Shown here: positions 1 to 9,754 of the stretch, piece by piece
How positions within the stretch are numbered: position 1 is the stretch's first letter
How the letters are laid out: each line of letters begins with the position of its first letter
Assembly (NCBI RefSeq): GCF_000196495.1
Contig: NC_011311.1
Location: forward strand, 19,541 to 83,540
Origin: Aliivibrio salmonicida LFI1238
Lineage (GTDB): Bacteria > Pseudomonadota > Gammaproteobacteria > Enterobacterales > Vibrionaceae
Direction of reading: 5' to 3'
Length of the DNA: 64,000 nucleotides
Made by a program: the position numbers and the translations under genes
Notes under the pieces: generated by a model
The model's database searches: none
The model's input: the letters and a program-made list of their open reading frames with translations, nothing else
Told to the model about the DNA's origin: nothing

Positions 1-864
1 TCAATGTGGTTGGCCATTGCCTCCAACGCCATCTTAGGCATGGAAGAAGACGAAGACCGCCGTATCTGGGTGATACTCGATGAGATGCCAACCTTGCATA
101 AATTGCCAGAGTTGGACGCCATCATCGCCGAAGTCAGAAAGTTTGGCGGCTGTTATGTCATTGGCATTCAGTCTTACGCTCAATTGGTCAAAACCTACGG
201 TAAAACCACGGCTGAGGTCATTTTTGATTTACTCAACACCCGTTTTTACTTTCGAGCCCCATCAGCCACGATGGCAAAAATATCGGCGCTAGATTTGGGC
301 GAGCAAGAGATAGACATCTCCAAAGAAAACTACTCTTATGGCGCTCACGCCATGCGTGATGGCGTCTCTCTTGGCCACCAAACGGTGACAAGACCCGTGG
401 TATCAACCGCTGAAATCCAAACTCTGGACGACTTACAGTGTTGGGTTCGATTACTGGGGTGCAACCTCATCACACGATTAGATTTAGTGTTCGATAAGAT
501 GCCACAACTTTGTCACCCCTTCATCAAACGCAACCACAGCATGTCACCTGAGATGACCGCTATTTATGAACAACTGACCTTTCTTGAGCTCATGGCACCG
601 CAAGCGTTAGATAAAGAAAACCGTGATGCATTACGAAGTGGCCAAGCGAAAAACTTTGAAGACGAAACACAAATGAACGCGGAATGGGCAGATCAAAAAC
701 AGGCCATCCGAGCCAATAAAGCCAAAGAGTTAATTCAAAAAGAAAAAGGATCGATGCTAACTCCAGAGAAAAAAGAGCAAGAAAGAAGAGACATTGAGCA
801 AGAGCAAGAGGCTGAGCGCATGATAAATGAAGCCTCCATTGCCGATATAGAGCTCGGAGATTAA
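1..864 (+). CDS. traD: TraD-type conjugative coupling protein, C-terminal part (5' end outside window)
   Basis: The reading frame is open from the first base, so the gene starts upstream. The visible 287 residues hold the Walker B segment (RRIWVILDEMPTL, about residues 20-32) and the FGGCYVIGIQS region typical of VirD4/TraD coupling ATPases. A charged Lys/Glu/Gln-rich tail follows. Coupling proteins are inner-membrane hexamers that link the relaxosome to the type IV secretion channel and pump DNA. It sits about 140 bp before traI on the same strand, the usual traD-traI order of F-like systems. The Walker A and membrane segments would lie outside the window. Confidence 0.9.
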   Translation, partial: SMWLAIASNAILGMEEDEDRRIWVILDEMPTLHKLPELDAIIAEVRKFGGCYVIGIQSYAQLVKTYGKTTAEVIFDLLNTRFYFRAPSATMAKISALDLGEQEIDISKENYSYGAHAMRDGVSLGHQTVTRPVVSTAEIQTLDDLQCWVRLLGCNLITRLDLVFDKMPQLCHPFIKRNHSMSPEMTAIYEQLTFLELMAPQALDKENRDALRSGQAKNFEDETQMNAEWADQKQAIRANKAKELIQKEKGSMLTPEKKEQERRDIEQEQEAERMINEASIADIELGD

Positions 865-1004
865 AGAAACGTGGTCAAGCCGCTCCCGTTAAAGGCGACG
901 TTTCGGGGTTCATTCCCTAGAGCCCCTAGACCACTGAAATCTAATTATAGCAAAAAATCACAAAACCGCGATAAATCCAAAAAACGTTGATAAGGATCCC
1001 CCTC

Positions 1005-4000
1005 ATGATATCCATTTCCCCAATCGCGAGCGCTGGCGAAGCCACTAAATATTACCTAGACGATGAGAAGCACCTCAATGGCGAGCAATCCGAACTCACG
1101 ACAGAAAAAGAAAACAGCGAGTCTGATAAGGAAAAGAATTACTACTTAAAAGACAGCAACAACACCGCGTGGTTTGGAAAGTTAGCCACCGAAAAAGGCC
1201 TGGATGGAAAACCCATCGAAGGGGATACCTTACAAGCGGTACTTTCAGGCTCGTTACTCGATGAAACCATTCATGGAAAACGTGACAAACACCGAGCAGG
1301 GTTTGATTTGACCTTTTCGGCGCCAAAATCCGTCAGCGTTCTGGCCTTGGTCGGTGGGGACACTCGACTGCTTGATGGCCACAACAACGCCGTTAAATTC
1401 GCTTTATCTGAGCTTGAAAAAGACGCCGCTCAAGTCAAATACACCGAAGAGGACACAAAAAAACAATCCTACGCCAACAGCAAAAGCATGTTGTTTGGTT
1501 TGGTTCAGCACAAAACCAGTCGAGAAGACGATCCACAACTTCACACTCACGCCCTGACCGCCAACATGACTCGTGACGAACAAGGTCGATTACGCGCCTT
1601 GGCCACCAGTTTAAAACAATCTGGTGGGGTTATTAATGGCACAATGGAGCGCGTATACAATAATCAACTCTACTATGGCATGCTCTACCAAAGTCATTTA
1701 TCCAAACAAGCAGAAAGCCTGGGCTACACAATCAAAGGAGCTGGCAATGGTCAGTTTGAGATTGAGGGGGTGCCTCAATCACTCATGGATGACTTTTCAA
1801 AGCGAAGCCAACAAATCAATGAGAAAACCCAAGACTTAGGGTTTAATTCTCAACAAACCCGAGACTTAGCGGCCAAAAACACCCGAAAAGCCAAAACACA
1901 CAAAGACGCCGTTGAGCTCAACAGCACCTGGCAACATACCGTAAAAACCGACGGGTTTGATATAACCGCCTTCATTAACAACGCAAAAGAAAATCCGGTT
2001 AAAGCGCCCAATGAAAACGTTATCAAACCACGCGCCGTGGATGCGCTGACTCGTACCATCAATCATTTATCAAAAACACAAACCCAATTGAGTTATGAAA
2101 AAATGGTGTCTTTTGCCATGAGTGAATTCACCAAAGGAGAAAAGCTCGATGCACTGGACATCAAGCTTGCGCTTGATGAGAGGATCGCTTCAAAAGAGCT
2201 GATTGGATTAGACAAAAACAACAGTCAATTCACAACCACAGCCTTATTGAATAACGAGAAAAAACTCATTAATTCCACCAAGGGGCGCCCTCGCCACATG
2301 CGCACCCAACCCAACGACACTGCACTATCTCAACTCAATTTAAACAAAGAAAACCAGAACAAACTCGCGGAATTATTTCTTTCAACCAAACAGTTCAATA
2401 CTGTCAATGTGTTTGGTTCGAGTGAGCAAGTAGCAAAAGGGCTGCTGCATGTCGGCTCTGAAAGCGGCAAGCGCATTCACATCATGACGCAGGGTGGCAT
2501 CTCTCAAGAAAAAACAGAGCGCACCATAAAGCGCCAATCCCACACTCCACTCCAATGGATAAAAAACACGTTCAGAGCGGATTTTGTTCATGGGGTAAAT
2601 CAATACTTAGGTGACAAAGTAACGCCCTTTAGCAACAAAGACGTTTTTGTCTTTGAAGACAGCGGTAAATTCAGTGGCGACCAACTCATCGACATCACCA
2701 ACAAAGCAAAACACACCAACAGTAAGATAATCTTCCTCAACCATGCCTCCGCACGACAAGGCATGAAATCTCACTCTTCAATGGACCTTTTAAGCAAAGG
2801 AAACACCAACAACATCAACTGGGTAAACAATCAACCCACCAAAGCGAAAATAAAGATCCACGACAACAACCTCAATGAGTTAGTCAATCAATATGCAGAA
2901 AAACCAGACAAAAACACGATCCAAGTGCTGGCAACAACCAATGCTGACGTGAAAACACTCAACACCGCCATCAGAGAAAGACTCAAACAAACGGGCGAAG
3001 TGTCACGCCAAGGCGTGAGCATTTCGACGTTAAACCCCCACTTTCTAAGCCAAGAGCAACGTACCCTGTCCACCCATTACAAACCAGGCATGGTACTTCG
3101 CTCATGGAGCGAAGGCGCGATGAGTCAATACATCGTCAGTAAACCCCACAGAAAAACCAACACGCTGGACATCATCGATGAAAAAGGCAATCAACTCACC
3201 ATCGACCCATCAAAGCCAGCGCATAATTTTTCTGTCTTTAAAAAAGAAAGCCTAGAGATTGCCAGCGGCGATAAAATCATCACAAGCGGAAAACATTACG
3301 CCTCTCAACTCGCCGCCCATCAAGCGTTCATTGTAAAAAAAGCCACACCTCAGTCCATCACCTTAGAAGACAGAGAGGGCCAACAAAAAACCATTAAGAC
3401 AAAACACCTGACGGACGCGCCCATCACGCACAACTTTGCCAGTACCACTCAAAAAATAAGTGACACGGCAACGCACCTCATGGTGCAGACCAAAGCGTAT
3501 AGCGCCTCTAAAGAATTACTCAATGAGTTGAGCCTCAATCGAAACAACATCGATATTTTCACTGACGACAAAGAGAAAGTCGCGGCGCAGTTTGAAAAAA
3601 ACGAAGTCAGACCCGCCGCCATTGAGCGAGTCATGGCCACAACACAGCCGACAGAAAAATACCTATCGACACTGACAACCAACACCGTGACCAAAGACGT
3701 TGAACAGGCATTGCGCCTGTTAAACACCCCAACCTCAAACAACATTGAAAAAGCAGTTAACTTTGCCATTCATCACATCAGTGAAAAAGAAGCCGGTTAC
3801 ACCCAAAAAGAGCTCGTCATGCAAGCGATACGCTACAGTCTAGAAGAGACCGGCACCGCCATCAGCAAAGAGGACATCATTGATACCTTAAAAAACAATC
3901 AAGAAACCCTCTCTAGTGAATTCAGTGATGGCACCCGCTGGACAACCAAAGACGCCATCCATACCGAGAAGACCATTCTCGATACCTTAGCGCGAGGGAA

Positions 4001-6815
4001 AAACCAAACCACGCCCTTTGTCACTCACGCTCAAGCCACCGAATTTCTTCAACATGAAAGCCGACTCACTCAAGGACAAAAAGAAAGCGTCCACATGATA
4101 GCGACAACCCCCGATAGATTCGTGGCGGTACAAGGACTGGCGGGAACCGGTAAATCAACCATGCTTGAGAAAGACATCGAACTCATTCACAGCATCGACA
4201 AACTCTCAAACAAAGAAACGACCATCCTTGGTCTGGCGCCCACTCACGCCGCCGTAAACGAGCTCAAAAACAAAGGCGTTGAAGCGCAAACGCTTCAATC
4301 CTTACTCGCCGACATCCAGAGTGGCAAAACCACAGCAAACACATACCAACAAACGCTTTTTCTTCTCGATGAAAGCTCCATGATTGGCAACAATGACATG
4401 AAACACTTCACCGCCTTAGTTGAGAAAAGTGACGCGAAAGCGGTGCTTCTTGGGGACAAAGCGCAATTGCAATCACTCAGCGCAGGCAAACCTTTTGAGC
4501 TTGCCATGAGCAGCAACGCCCTTAATCGCACCGACATGACGGACATCGTAAGACAACAAAACGACACCCTCCTTGGCGCGGTGCACAACATGGTAGACAA
4601 ACAGCCAGAAAGCAGCCTAAGCAAGCTCAAGCAGCAACCCAACGCCGACACGGGCATCCACAAAACTCATCATGTCGTCTCAACCTACGAGAAAATCACC
4701 CCCAACCACAGAGAAAACCAAGAAATAGCCACAGAGAAACTGGCTCACGTCGTCGCACAAGATTACCTTTCAAGAACCGAACAATCGCAAGAAGACACGC
4801 TCATCATTGCTTATACCAACAAGGAGCGGGACACCATCACTGAACACATCAGACATGGCCTCCAACAAAGTAATCAACTTCATAAAGAAAACACACTCAT
4901 GCCACGACTGCGCAGCATTGGCGCCACCAAAGAAGAAATGGCCACTATGTTGCCTTACAAAAAAGGACTCGTTGTAAAAACAGGCAAAGACACCCTATCC
5001 ACCATCATTCACGTGGATAACAAACACAACCTAGTGACAGTAAAAGAGCAGAGCACAGGAAAAGAACGCCCGTTCTTTCCTAAAAATAGCGATCATAAAA
5101 TGACAAACCTGTTCACTCGCAGTGACCAACCCCTCTCAACCAACGATAAAGTCATGATGAGAATGACCGACAAAGACAAAGGCATTGAAGCCAATACGCC
5201 GTATACCGTCAGTAACATTGAGAACAATCTCATTACCCTTAGCAACAAAAAACAGCACACCATCACCCTATCAACCACGGATTTAAAAGACGCCCACTGG
5301 GATTATTCGTACACCAGAACCGCAAACATGGCGCAAGGCGCCACGTACAAAAACGTCATCACCGCCATCAAAGGCCGTGGGCAACTGACCAACATTCGTC
5401 GTGCTTATATCGATTTAACTCGCGCATCCGAGCACGTAAAACTCTACACCGACAACGAAGGCACCATGATAAAACAATGGCTCAACAACCAGGACGACAA
5501 ACGCTCTGCCATTGAGACCAATACACTCTCAACCCCAAAAGAAAGCATCACCTTTAACACCGCGCCACTGCCAAAAGAAAACCCACATTACCAAGACATC
5601 AATGGCAATTTGGACATGAAAATCATGGCCAAAAAACTCAATAGCGAGCTCGCCATGCGAGCCGAATCACTCGCAATTCACCTACTTGGTACCCCAAACA
5701 AAAGCAAATCAGACCGTGATTACCTCACTTTTGGCATCGGTAAATCCGCGTTAAAAGTCACGCTCACAGGCAAGCATCGTGGCCACTTTAAAGACTGGAC
5801 AACCGGCGAAAAAGGCAATGGCATAAACCTCATTATGGCGGTTGAAAACATCGGTTTTAAAGACGCGTTACTGCACGCCGATACGCTGCTTAATCAAACC
5901 AAAGACAACCCGTTAACCCTCAATCCAAACCATGAAAAACTGACCAATACCACGCCTAAATTCATCAGCGAGCTCGAAGCCCGCGCGCGCCAATACCAAC
6001 AAGAAGCAACCCCAATCAAAGGCACGATTGCTCAAGAATACCTGCGCAATAAAGGCATTATTATTGACGACCACCCAAGCATTAAATTTCACCCAAAGGT
6101 ATATTCATCAGAAACACGAAGTAATTACCCTGCGATTATCTCAACCATCGAAAATAACAAAGGCCAAAGTAACGCCATTGAAATAACGTATTTAGATAAC
6201 AAAGGACATACCGCCGACTTAAATATAGAAAAACGCGTACTCGGCACTAAAACAAAATCAAACGTCGTTATTAACGAAGGCTCAAACACCAACATCAGCA
6301 TTATTACCACGACCATTGAAGACGCCCTATTAATTAATCAACACAACAATAAAGACATCGACATTAATACCGTTAATAATAAAAACGACATTCAAATAAT
6401 GGATAAAAACACATTACGAGACAACATCATCATTGTATTAAACACCAAAGGAGAAACCCTAAACGAAAATAACATCACAAAGATAATGGACAACTTTACC
6501 AACCATACCGTCACCTTTATTGATAACGCAGAATTACAGAAACAAATCGATACTGAAATAACAAAAATTGAACACGGTCAGTTAGAAATAAAAAATGAAG
6601 TAGGCAACAATCTTGATATGCACAAACAAGAGAATGCCATTAAACAAGAAGATGAACACCTATTGTCATCTCAATCCAAGTTCATTAAAGAGCAAGAAAG
6701 AAAAGAAGAGAACGAACTCATGAGCAAAGTCAGCAACATCAATATGGATGAAAAGAGCACACCAGACATCGATACCAACCCCCAAAGACTCATGGAATTG
6801 GACAGAGAAAGATAA
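1005..6815 (+). CDS. traI: TraI conjugative relaxase/helicase (MobF type) with primase-like C-terminal region
   Basis: This 1,936-residue protein nicks oriT, binds the 5' end covalently and unwinds the plasmid during transfer. The N-terminus shows the MobF pattern SISPIASAGEATKYY, with the paired tyrosines near residue 18, and the HUH metal motif DDPQLHTHALTANM near residue 185. A RecD-like helicase core has Walker A GLAGTGKST near residue 1045 and Walker B LFLLDESS near 1118. From about residue 1545 a segment (LTFGIGKSALKVTL, HFKDWTTGEKG) resembles the DNA-primase/TOPRIM tails of some relaxases. I chose ATG 1005 because AAGGA lies 8 bp upstream and the conserved N-terminus begins there; an in-frame TTG at 987 is less likely. 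It is longer than F TraI (about 1,756 residues). Confidence 0.93.
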   Translation: MISISPIASAGEATKYYLDDEKHLNGEQSELTTEKENSESDKEKNYYLKDSNNTAWFGKLATEKGLDGKPIEGDTLQAVLSGSLLDETIHGKRDKHRAGFDLTFSAPKSVSVLALVGGDTRLLDGHNNAVKFALSELEKDAAQVKYTEEDTKKQSYANSKSMLFGLVQHKTSREDDPQLHTHALTANMTRDEQGRLRALATSLKQSGGVINGTMERVYNNQLYYGMLYQSHLSKQAESLGYTIKGAGNGQFEIEGVPQSLMDDFSKRSQQINEKTQDLGFNSQQTRDLAAKNTRKAKTHKDAVELNSTWQHTVKTDGFDITAFINNAKENPVKAPNENVIKPRAVDALTRTINHLSKTQTQLSYEKMVSFAMSEFTKGEKLDALDIKLALDERIASKELIGLDKNNSQFTTTALLNNEKKLINSTKGRPRHMRTQPNDTALSQLNLNKENQNKLAELFLSTKQFNTVNVFGSSEQVAKGLLHVGSESGKRIHIMTQGGISQEKTERTIKRQSHTPLQWIKNTFRADFVHGVNQYLGDKVTPFSNKDVFVFEDSGKFSGDQLIDITNKAKHTNSKIIFLNHASARQGMKSHSSMDLLSKGNTNNINWVNNQPTKAKIKIHDNNLNELVNQYAEKPDKNTIQVLATTNADVKTLNTAIRERLKQTGEVSRQGVSISTLNPHFLSQEQRTLSTHYKPGMVLRSWSEGAMSQYIVSKPHRKTNTLDIIDEKGNQLTIDPSKPAHNFSVFKKESLEIASGDKIITSGKHYASQLAAHQAFIVKKATPQSITLEDREGQQKTIKTKHLTDAPITHNFASTTQKISDTATHLMVQTKAYSASKELLNELSLNRNNIDIFTDDKEKVAAQFEKNEVRPAAIERVMATTQPTEKYLSTLTTNTVTKDVEQALRLLNTPTSNNIEKAVNFAIHHISEKEAGYTQKELVMQAIRYSLEETGTAISKEDIIDTLKNNQETLSSEFSDGTRWTTKDAIHTEKTILDTLARGKNQTTPFVTHAQATEFLQHESRLTQGQKESVHMIATTPDRFVAVQGLAGTGKSTMLEKDIELIHSIDKLSNKETTILGLAPTHAAVNELKNKGVEAQTLQSLLADIQSGKTTANTYQQTLFLLDESSMIGNNDMKHFTALVEKSDAKAVLLGDKAQLQSLSAGKPFELAMSSNALNRTDMTDIVRQQNDTLLGAVHNMVDKQPESSLSKLKQQPNADTGIHKTHHVVSTYEKITPNHRENQEIATEKLAHVVAQDYLSRTEQSQEDTLIIAYTNKERDTITEHIRHGLQQSNQLHKENTLMPRLRSIGATKEEMATMLPYKKGLVVKTGKDTLSTIIHVDNKHNLVTVKEQSTGKERPFFPKNSDHKMTNLFTRSDQPLSTNDKVMMRMTDKDKGIEANTPYTVSNIENNLITLSNKKQHTITLSTTDLKDAHWDYSYTRTANMAQGATYKNVITAIKGRGQLTNIRRAYIDLTRASEHVKLYTDNEGTMIKQWLNNQDDKRSAIETNTLSTPKESITFNTAPLPKENPHYQDINGNLDMKIMAKKLNSELAMRAESLAIHLLGTPNKSKSDRDYLTFGIGKSALKVTLTGKHRGHFKDWTTGEKGNGINLIMAVENIGFKDALLHADTLLNQTKDNPLTLNPNHEKLTNTTPKFISELEARARQYQQEATPIKGTIAQEYLRNKGIIIDDHPSIKFHPKVYSSETRSNYPAIISTIENNKGQSNAIEITYLDNKGHTADLNIEKRVLGTKTKSNVVINEGSNTNISIITTTIEDALLINQHNNKDIDINTVNNKNDIQIMDKNTLRDNIIIVLNTKGETLNENNITKIMDNFTNHTVTFIDNAELQKQIDTEITKIEHGQLEIKNEVGNNLDMHKQENAIKQEDEHLLSSQSKFIKEQERKEENELMSKVSNINMDEKSTPDIDTNPQRLMELDRER

Positions 6816-6820
6816 CAACA

Positions 6821-6857
6821 TAAAAGCGGCACGCCTTAAAAAAGAGAGCCGCTTTTA
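6821..6857. terminator. Bidirectional intrinsic terminator
   Basis: Arms AAAAGCGGC and GCCGCTTTT flank a loop, with A and T tracts on both sides. It sits between the convergent traI and the small DNA-binding gene, so it can serve both. Confidence 0.75.
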
Positions 6858-6858
6858 C

Positions 6859-7212
6859 TTATTCCTTAGCAAGAAAATCCGCTTGCTGTACTTGCGCTTT
6901 ATCTACAAACTTATCTCTCAACGCTTTCGCCACTACATCATTCTTTATCATTTCTTCACTGTCAAAGGTTTGAGAGTGAGTCACATTACTGACCATCAAA
7001 TTACGTCGAACCAATAACAACACTTCTTCCAGCACTTCTCTATCACTCACCTCGACTGGGGTGTCATCGTCTTCTCTGTCCCACAACCTAGCACCGAGCT
7101 CTGCAAGAAACTTAACGGCTTGAGCACGACTGCCACCTTGCTTTTCAACATAGCGGTCAACCGTCACTTTTAACGCCCCATCAATAGGCACTTGTACTCT
7201 ATTTACTGTCAT
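6859..7212 (-). CDS. Small DNA-binding protein, probable relaxosome accessory or autorepressor
   Basis: A 117-residue protein of no named family that I recognise. Its N-terminus (VNRVQVPIDGALKVTVDRYV, followed by GGSRAQAVKFLAELGARLWD) has the strand-helix-helix layout of ribbon-helix-helix proteins. The C-terminal half is acidic and then charged, and could mediate oligomerisation. It lies next to traI, and its start is only 20 bp from an array of 13 GGTACA sites that extends upstream of it. TraY, TraM and MobC-like accessory proteins have this size, position and relation to clustered operator sites. By inference it binds the array to repress itself and to help TraI at oriT. The fold assignment is by eye only. 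Confidence 0.6.
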   Translation of the reverse strand: MTVNRVQVPIDGALKVTVDRYVEKQGGSRAQAVKFLAELGARLWDREDDDTPVEVSDREVLEEVLLLVRRNLMVSNVTHSQTFDSEEMIKNDVVAKALRDKFVDKAQVQQADFLAKE

Positions 7213-7231
7213 CTTTACCTCTCTTTAGGAT

Positions 7232-7486
7232 GGTACAACCTTGGTACACATTCGCCCTTCATTTGTACCATAAGTGTACCACATGAAAAACCGTGGTACA
7301 CATGTGGTACAAAAAAGCTAAAAGACCTAAAATCATGGTACAAAAGTGGTACAAACAAAAGAAAAATGGGTCAAAGGTGAAACAAAAAGTGGCTCAAACT
7401 TGGTACAAAATCAATGTAAAAACCATAACCTATTGAGTACTATACGTTGTACCAGATTTGTACCAAATCTGTACCACTTGTGTACC
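7232..7486. repeat. Array of 13 GGTACA/TGTACC sites at 11-bp spacing
   Basis: GGTACA begins at 7232, 7243, 7295, 7306, 7337, 7348 and 7402. Its complement TGTACC begins at 7264, 7275, 7448, 7459, 7470 and 7481. Within each cluster the start-to-start distance is exactly 11 bp, about one helical turn. The cluster facing the transglycosylase gene has four inverted copies in a row. Degenerate copies (GGGTCA, GGCTCA) fill part of the gap between 7367 and 7397. Regular helical phasing suggests cooperative loading of a dimeric protein on one face of the DNA. The likely ligand is the adjacent small DNA-binding protein. Confidence 0.85.
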
Positions 7487-7849
7487 AAATTCGATGATAA
7501 TTCTAAATGAAACAATGAAAATTCAATAACTTAAAAACTAAATTCAAAAGACACCTAACTCACTGTTTTTAAATGGCTTTGAAATACAGACAACCCATTA
7601 CTTTGATTCATCAAAGTAGCGTAGTGTGTCAATCTCTAAAAAGAAGGTAATGCGCACTCGGATGGAAAAATTATTGTCACTGTTTTAAAAATCTAAAATG
7701 GGGGTATTCAAAGAAAAAAGCCGTTCAGTATGGCGCGTGAGTTCGACCACAGGCAAAAGAGCGTTGGAGACGTTCAATAGAAAAACAAATTAAGGAAGGA
7801 AAAGCGAAGAGGAAAAAATCACGTTGACAGGGGAAACAAAAAAAGACGC
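7487..7849. other. Non-coding stretch, candidate oriT core
   Basis: There is no credible gene here. A perfect inverted repeat (TACTTTGAT, 2-nt loop, ATCAAAGTA) lies at 7599-7618 and is followed by GCGTAGTGTGTC. A hairpin followed by a GT-rich strand beside traI and clustered protein-binding sites fits a MobF-type oriT. No exact nic site can be named from sequence alone. Confidence 0.4.
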
Positions 7850-8287
7850 TTACAAGCTCGCTAACGCCGCTTGAACTTTTCTAATGTATCGTGCTCTAGC
7901 CGCGGCATTCTTCGCACTGAATCCCGCATTATACGCCCCGATACTGTTCCAGTTATAACCATGGCTCGCGAAGTTTTGAGACAGAACCCACGCACCAATG
8001 TGAACATTAAAACAGGCGTCATTCAGTAAATTATCTTTGCTGACCCCAAACCGAGATAAACGAGAGAACCACGTCGAATTGATTTGCATCAATCCATAAT
8101 CGACACTCACCACCTCTCCGCGCTTGTTTCTGTTTTCATTCACCGCATCGGCCTGTAGATTACTTTCAACCATCGCAATCGATGTTAACAAGGTTGGGCT
8201 AACATCGTAATAACGCCCAGCCTCTTCAAAACAGAACGCGTTCACATTCAATGACGCCACAGATAAAAACAGGATATTTAATTTCAT
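7850..8287 (-). CDS. Lytic transglycosylase (VirB1/IagB/Orf169-like)
   Basis: A 145-residue exported enzyme that cleaves peptidoglycan to make room for the conjugation apparatus. The first 17 or so residues form a short signal peptide ending near NAFC. The SLT core follows, with the catalytic glutamate in SIAMVESN, then YGLMQIN and the C-terminal IGAYNAG motif. Cysteines in the mature part could form disulphides. Its size matches single-domain conjugal transglycosylases. It is the first gene on the far side of the putative oriT, a common place for this family in F-like plasmids. Confidence 0.88.
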   Translation of the reverse strand: MKLNILFLSVASLNVNAFCFEEAGRYYDVSPTLLTSIAMVESNLQADAVNENRNKRGEVVSVDYGLMQINSTWFSRLSRFGVSKDNLLNDACFNVHIGAWVLSQNFASHGYNWNSIGAYNAGFSAKNAAARARYIRKVQAALASL

Positions 8288-8320
8288 TTGAACTCATGAC
8301 TCCATTTAAAAAGCATCAAT

Positions 8321-8716
8321 TTAATATTTACCGCTCATATTATAATTAAACGACTTTAAATAATAATGCCCATTCATCTTTATAAAACGAATACCAGGAA
8401 AGACCGAATTAAAACGACAATGTATTATCACGCTATCAGAATTAATGCAGATATTCCAAGAGTGAGCTGTCGTTTTTTCATTTAAATTTATTATTACATC
8501 GTACAAGGAGGTTAAATCAAAACAACAAAATCCATCACCATCGAATACGCTTTTTATATCTTGATATAATGACGTGTTTTTTAATTCATTAATATCATTT
8601 TGTTGAGTTTCACTTATTCCCCGAGACAACAATTTAAGATAATGAAGTTTATCCGAAAATGAATACGTCGATTGATGAGTCATTCGACGTTGTTTATTAT
8701 TGTGTATACGCATCAT
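8321..8716 (-). CDS. Hypothetical protein
   Basis: A 131-residue protein of no recognised family. A strong purine-rich ribosome site (AAGGGGG) lies just before paired ATGs at 8716 and 8713. There is no signal peptide or membrane segment. The middle is hydrophobic with several aromatic residues (CCFDLTSLYDVIINL), suggesting a compact cytosolic fold. It lies between the ardC-like gene and the transglycosylase, all on the minus strand, and may be co-transcribed with them. The base composition is more AT-rich than its neighbours. Confidence 0.55.
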   Translation of the reverse strand: MMRIHNNKQRRMTHQSTYSFSDKLHYLKLLSRGISETQQNDINELKNTSLYQDIKSVFDGDGFCCFDLTSLYDVIINLNEKTTAHSWNICINSDSVIIHCRFNSVFPGIRFIKMNGHYYLKSFNYNMSGKY

Positions 8717-8752
8717 GCCCCCTTACTATGAATCGACAAGCCTATTAAAGTA

Positions 8753-9754
8753 TTAAGCCGCGGCGCACTCGCGAGCCTGAGTAATGTATTGATGCGCTTT
8801 CGACGCGGCACTGGCGGCCTGAAAAATAATCTTTTTATCATTCTTTAATGCCTTCAACCAACTGGCAATATAGCTCTCGTGTTGCACCTCTCCACCGAGA
8901 CCAAAATCCGCCATTAAAAAGGCACTGCCAAGCTCAGCAATTAACTCTTCAAACGCGTATGCCTCATCGCCAAAACGTTTTCCTTTTGTGCGATTTAGTC
9001 GGGCCTTTGCCCCACTCCAATGAGTCAATTCATGAAGGGTGGTCGCATAAAAATCAGGCTCACTATTGAAGCGCTCACGAGGCGGCAGATATATTTCATC
9101 CGTAGAAGGACGATAGAAGGCTTTATTACCCATTTCGACAATCTGTGCGCCCGTTGCCTTAATCGCCTCGTCAACGTGTGCGTAGGCGTTAAAATCAAGA
9201 GATTGAACGGAAGTCATTGACGCCCCACCAGCCAACTCAATGCCGTCGATTTGGTCAAGATTAAACACGGTGTAGGTTTTCATCACAAACGCGCTCTCTT
9301 CATCACCGGTGGATTTATCTTCTTTGGTGTACTGCTTATAGAAAATAATCGTCGTGCCTTTTTCACCTTTGCGAACGTGGCCACCCATCTCGATGGCTTG
9401 CTTGTACGTCAACCAAGCCGACGCAGTAAACCCACGTTCAACAGCAGCGCCCCACAACAACAGCACATTAATGCCACTGTATTGCGCGCCACTCTTCAAG
9501 CTGTAAGGCATAGAAGAGCACCCTTCCATGTCCCAGGGACACGCCCACGGTTTAACCCCACACTCAAGACTTGCAATAATCGAATCCGTAATAATTTGAT
9601 AGAAATCCGTTTTCGCTTTTGTTTTTTTGCCTTTGCTTTTTGGTTTGCTTTTAAAATTATCGCTTTTAGAGTGAGCCTCGGTTTCCAAAGGCTGGCCTTT
9701 GGTTGCTGATTGAGGTGTAGAGAAACTTGCAGGGGCTTGAGTTGAGTGTGTCAT
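8753..9754 (-). CDS. ardC: ArdC-like antirestriction protein with zincin domain
   Basis: A 333-residue protein. After a disordered, Lys/Ser-rich 50-residue tail comes the ArdC N-terminal single-strand DNA-binding domain (FYQIITDSIIASLECGVKPW, YSGINVLLLW, GHVRKGEKGTTIIFYKQY). A metallopeptidase-like domain follows, with HELTHWSGAKARLNR carrying an intact HExxH zinc site. ArdC proteins enter or are made early in recipients and protect incoming plasmid DNA from restriction. The start is fixed by AGAGGA a few bases before ATG 9754. The first codons lie inside a ~220-bp palindrome, so expression may depend on that structure during single-strand entry. Confidence 0.9.
   Translation of the reverse strand: MTHSTQAPASFSTPQSATKGQPLETEAHSKSDNFKSKPKSKGKKTKAKTDFYQIITDSIIASLECGVKPWACPWDMEGCSSMPYSLKSGAQYSGINVLLLWGAAVERGFTASAWLTYKQAIEMGGHVRKGEKGTTIIFYKQYTKEDKSTGDEESAFVMKTYTVFNLDQIDGIELAGGASMTSVQSLDFNAYAHVDEAIKATGAQIVEMGNKAFYRPSTDEIYLPPRERFNSEPDFYATTLHELTHWSGAKARLNRTKGKRFGDEAYAFEELIAELGSAFLMADFGLGGEVQHESYIASWLKALKNDKKIIFQAASAASKAHQYITQARECAAA

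Noticed and set aside
1096..6316. Many minus-strand frames inside traI
   Set aside because: They are shadows of the traI codon bias; none has a ribosome site or protein-like composition.
7232..7486. GGTACA array as replication iterons
   Set aside because: The rep gene and DnaA box are 50 kb away, and the array adjoins traI and a small DNA-binding gene.
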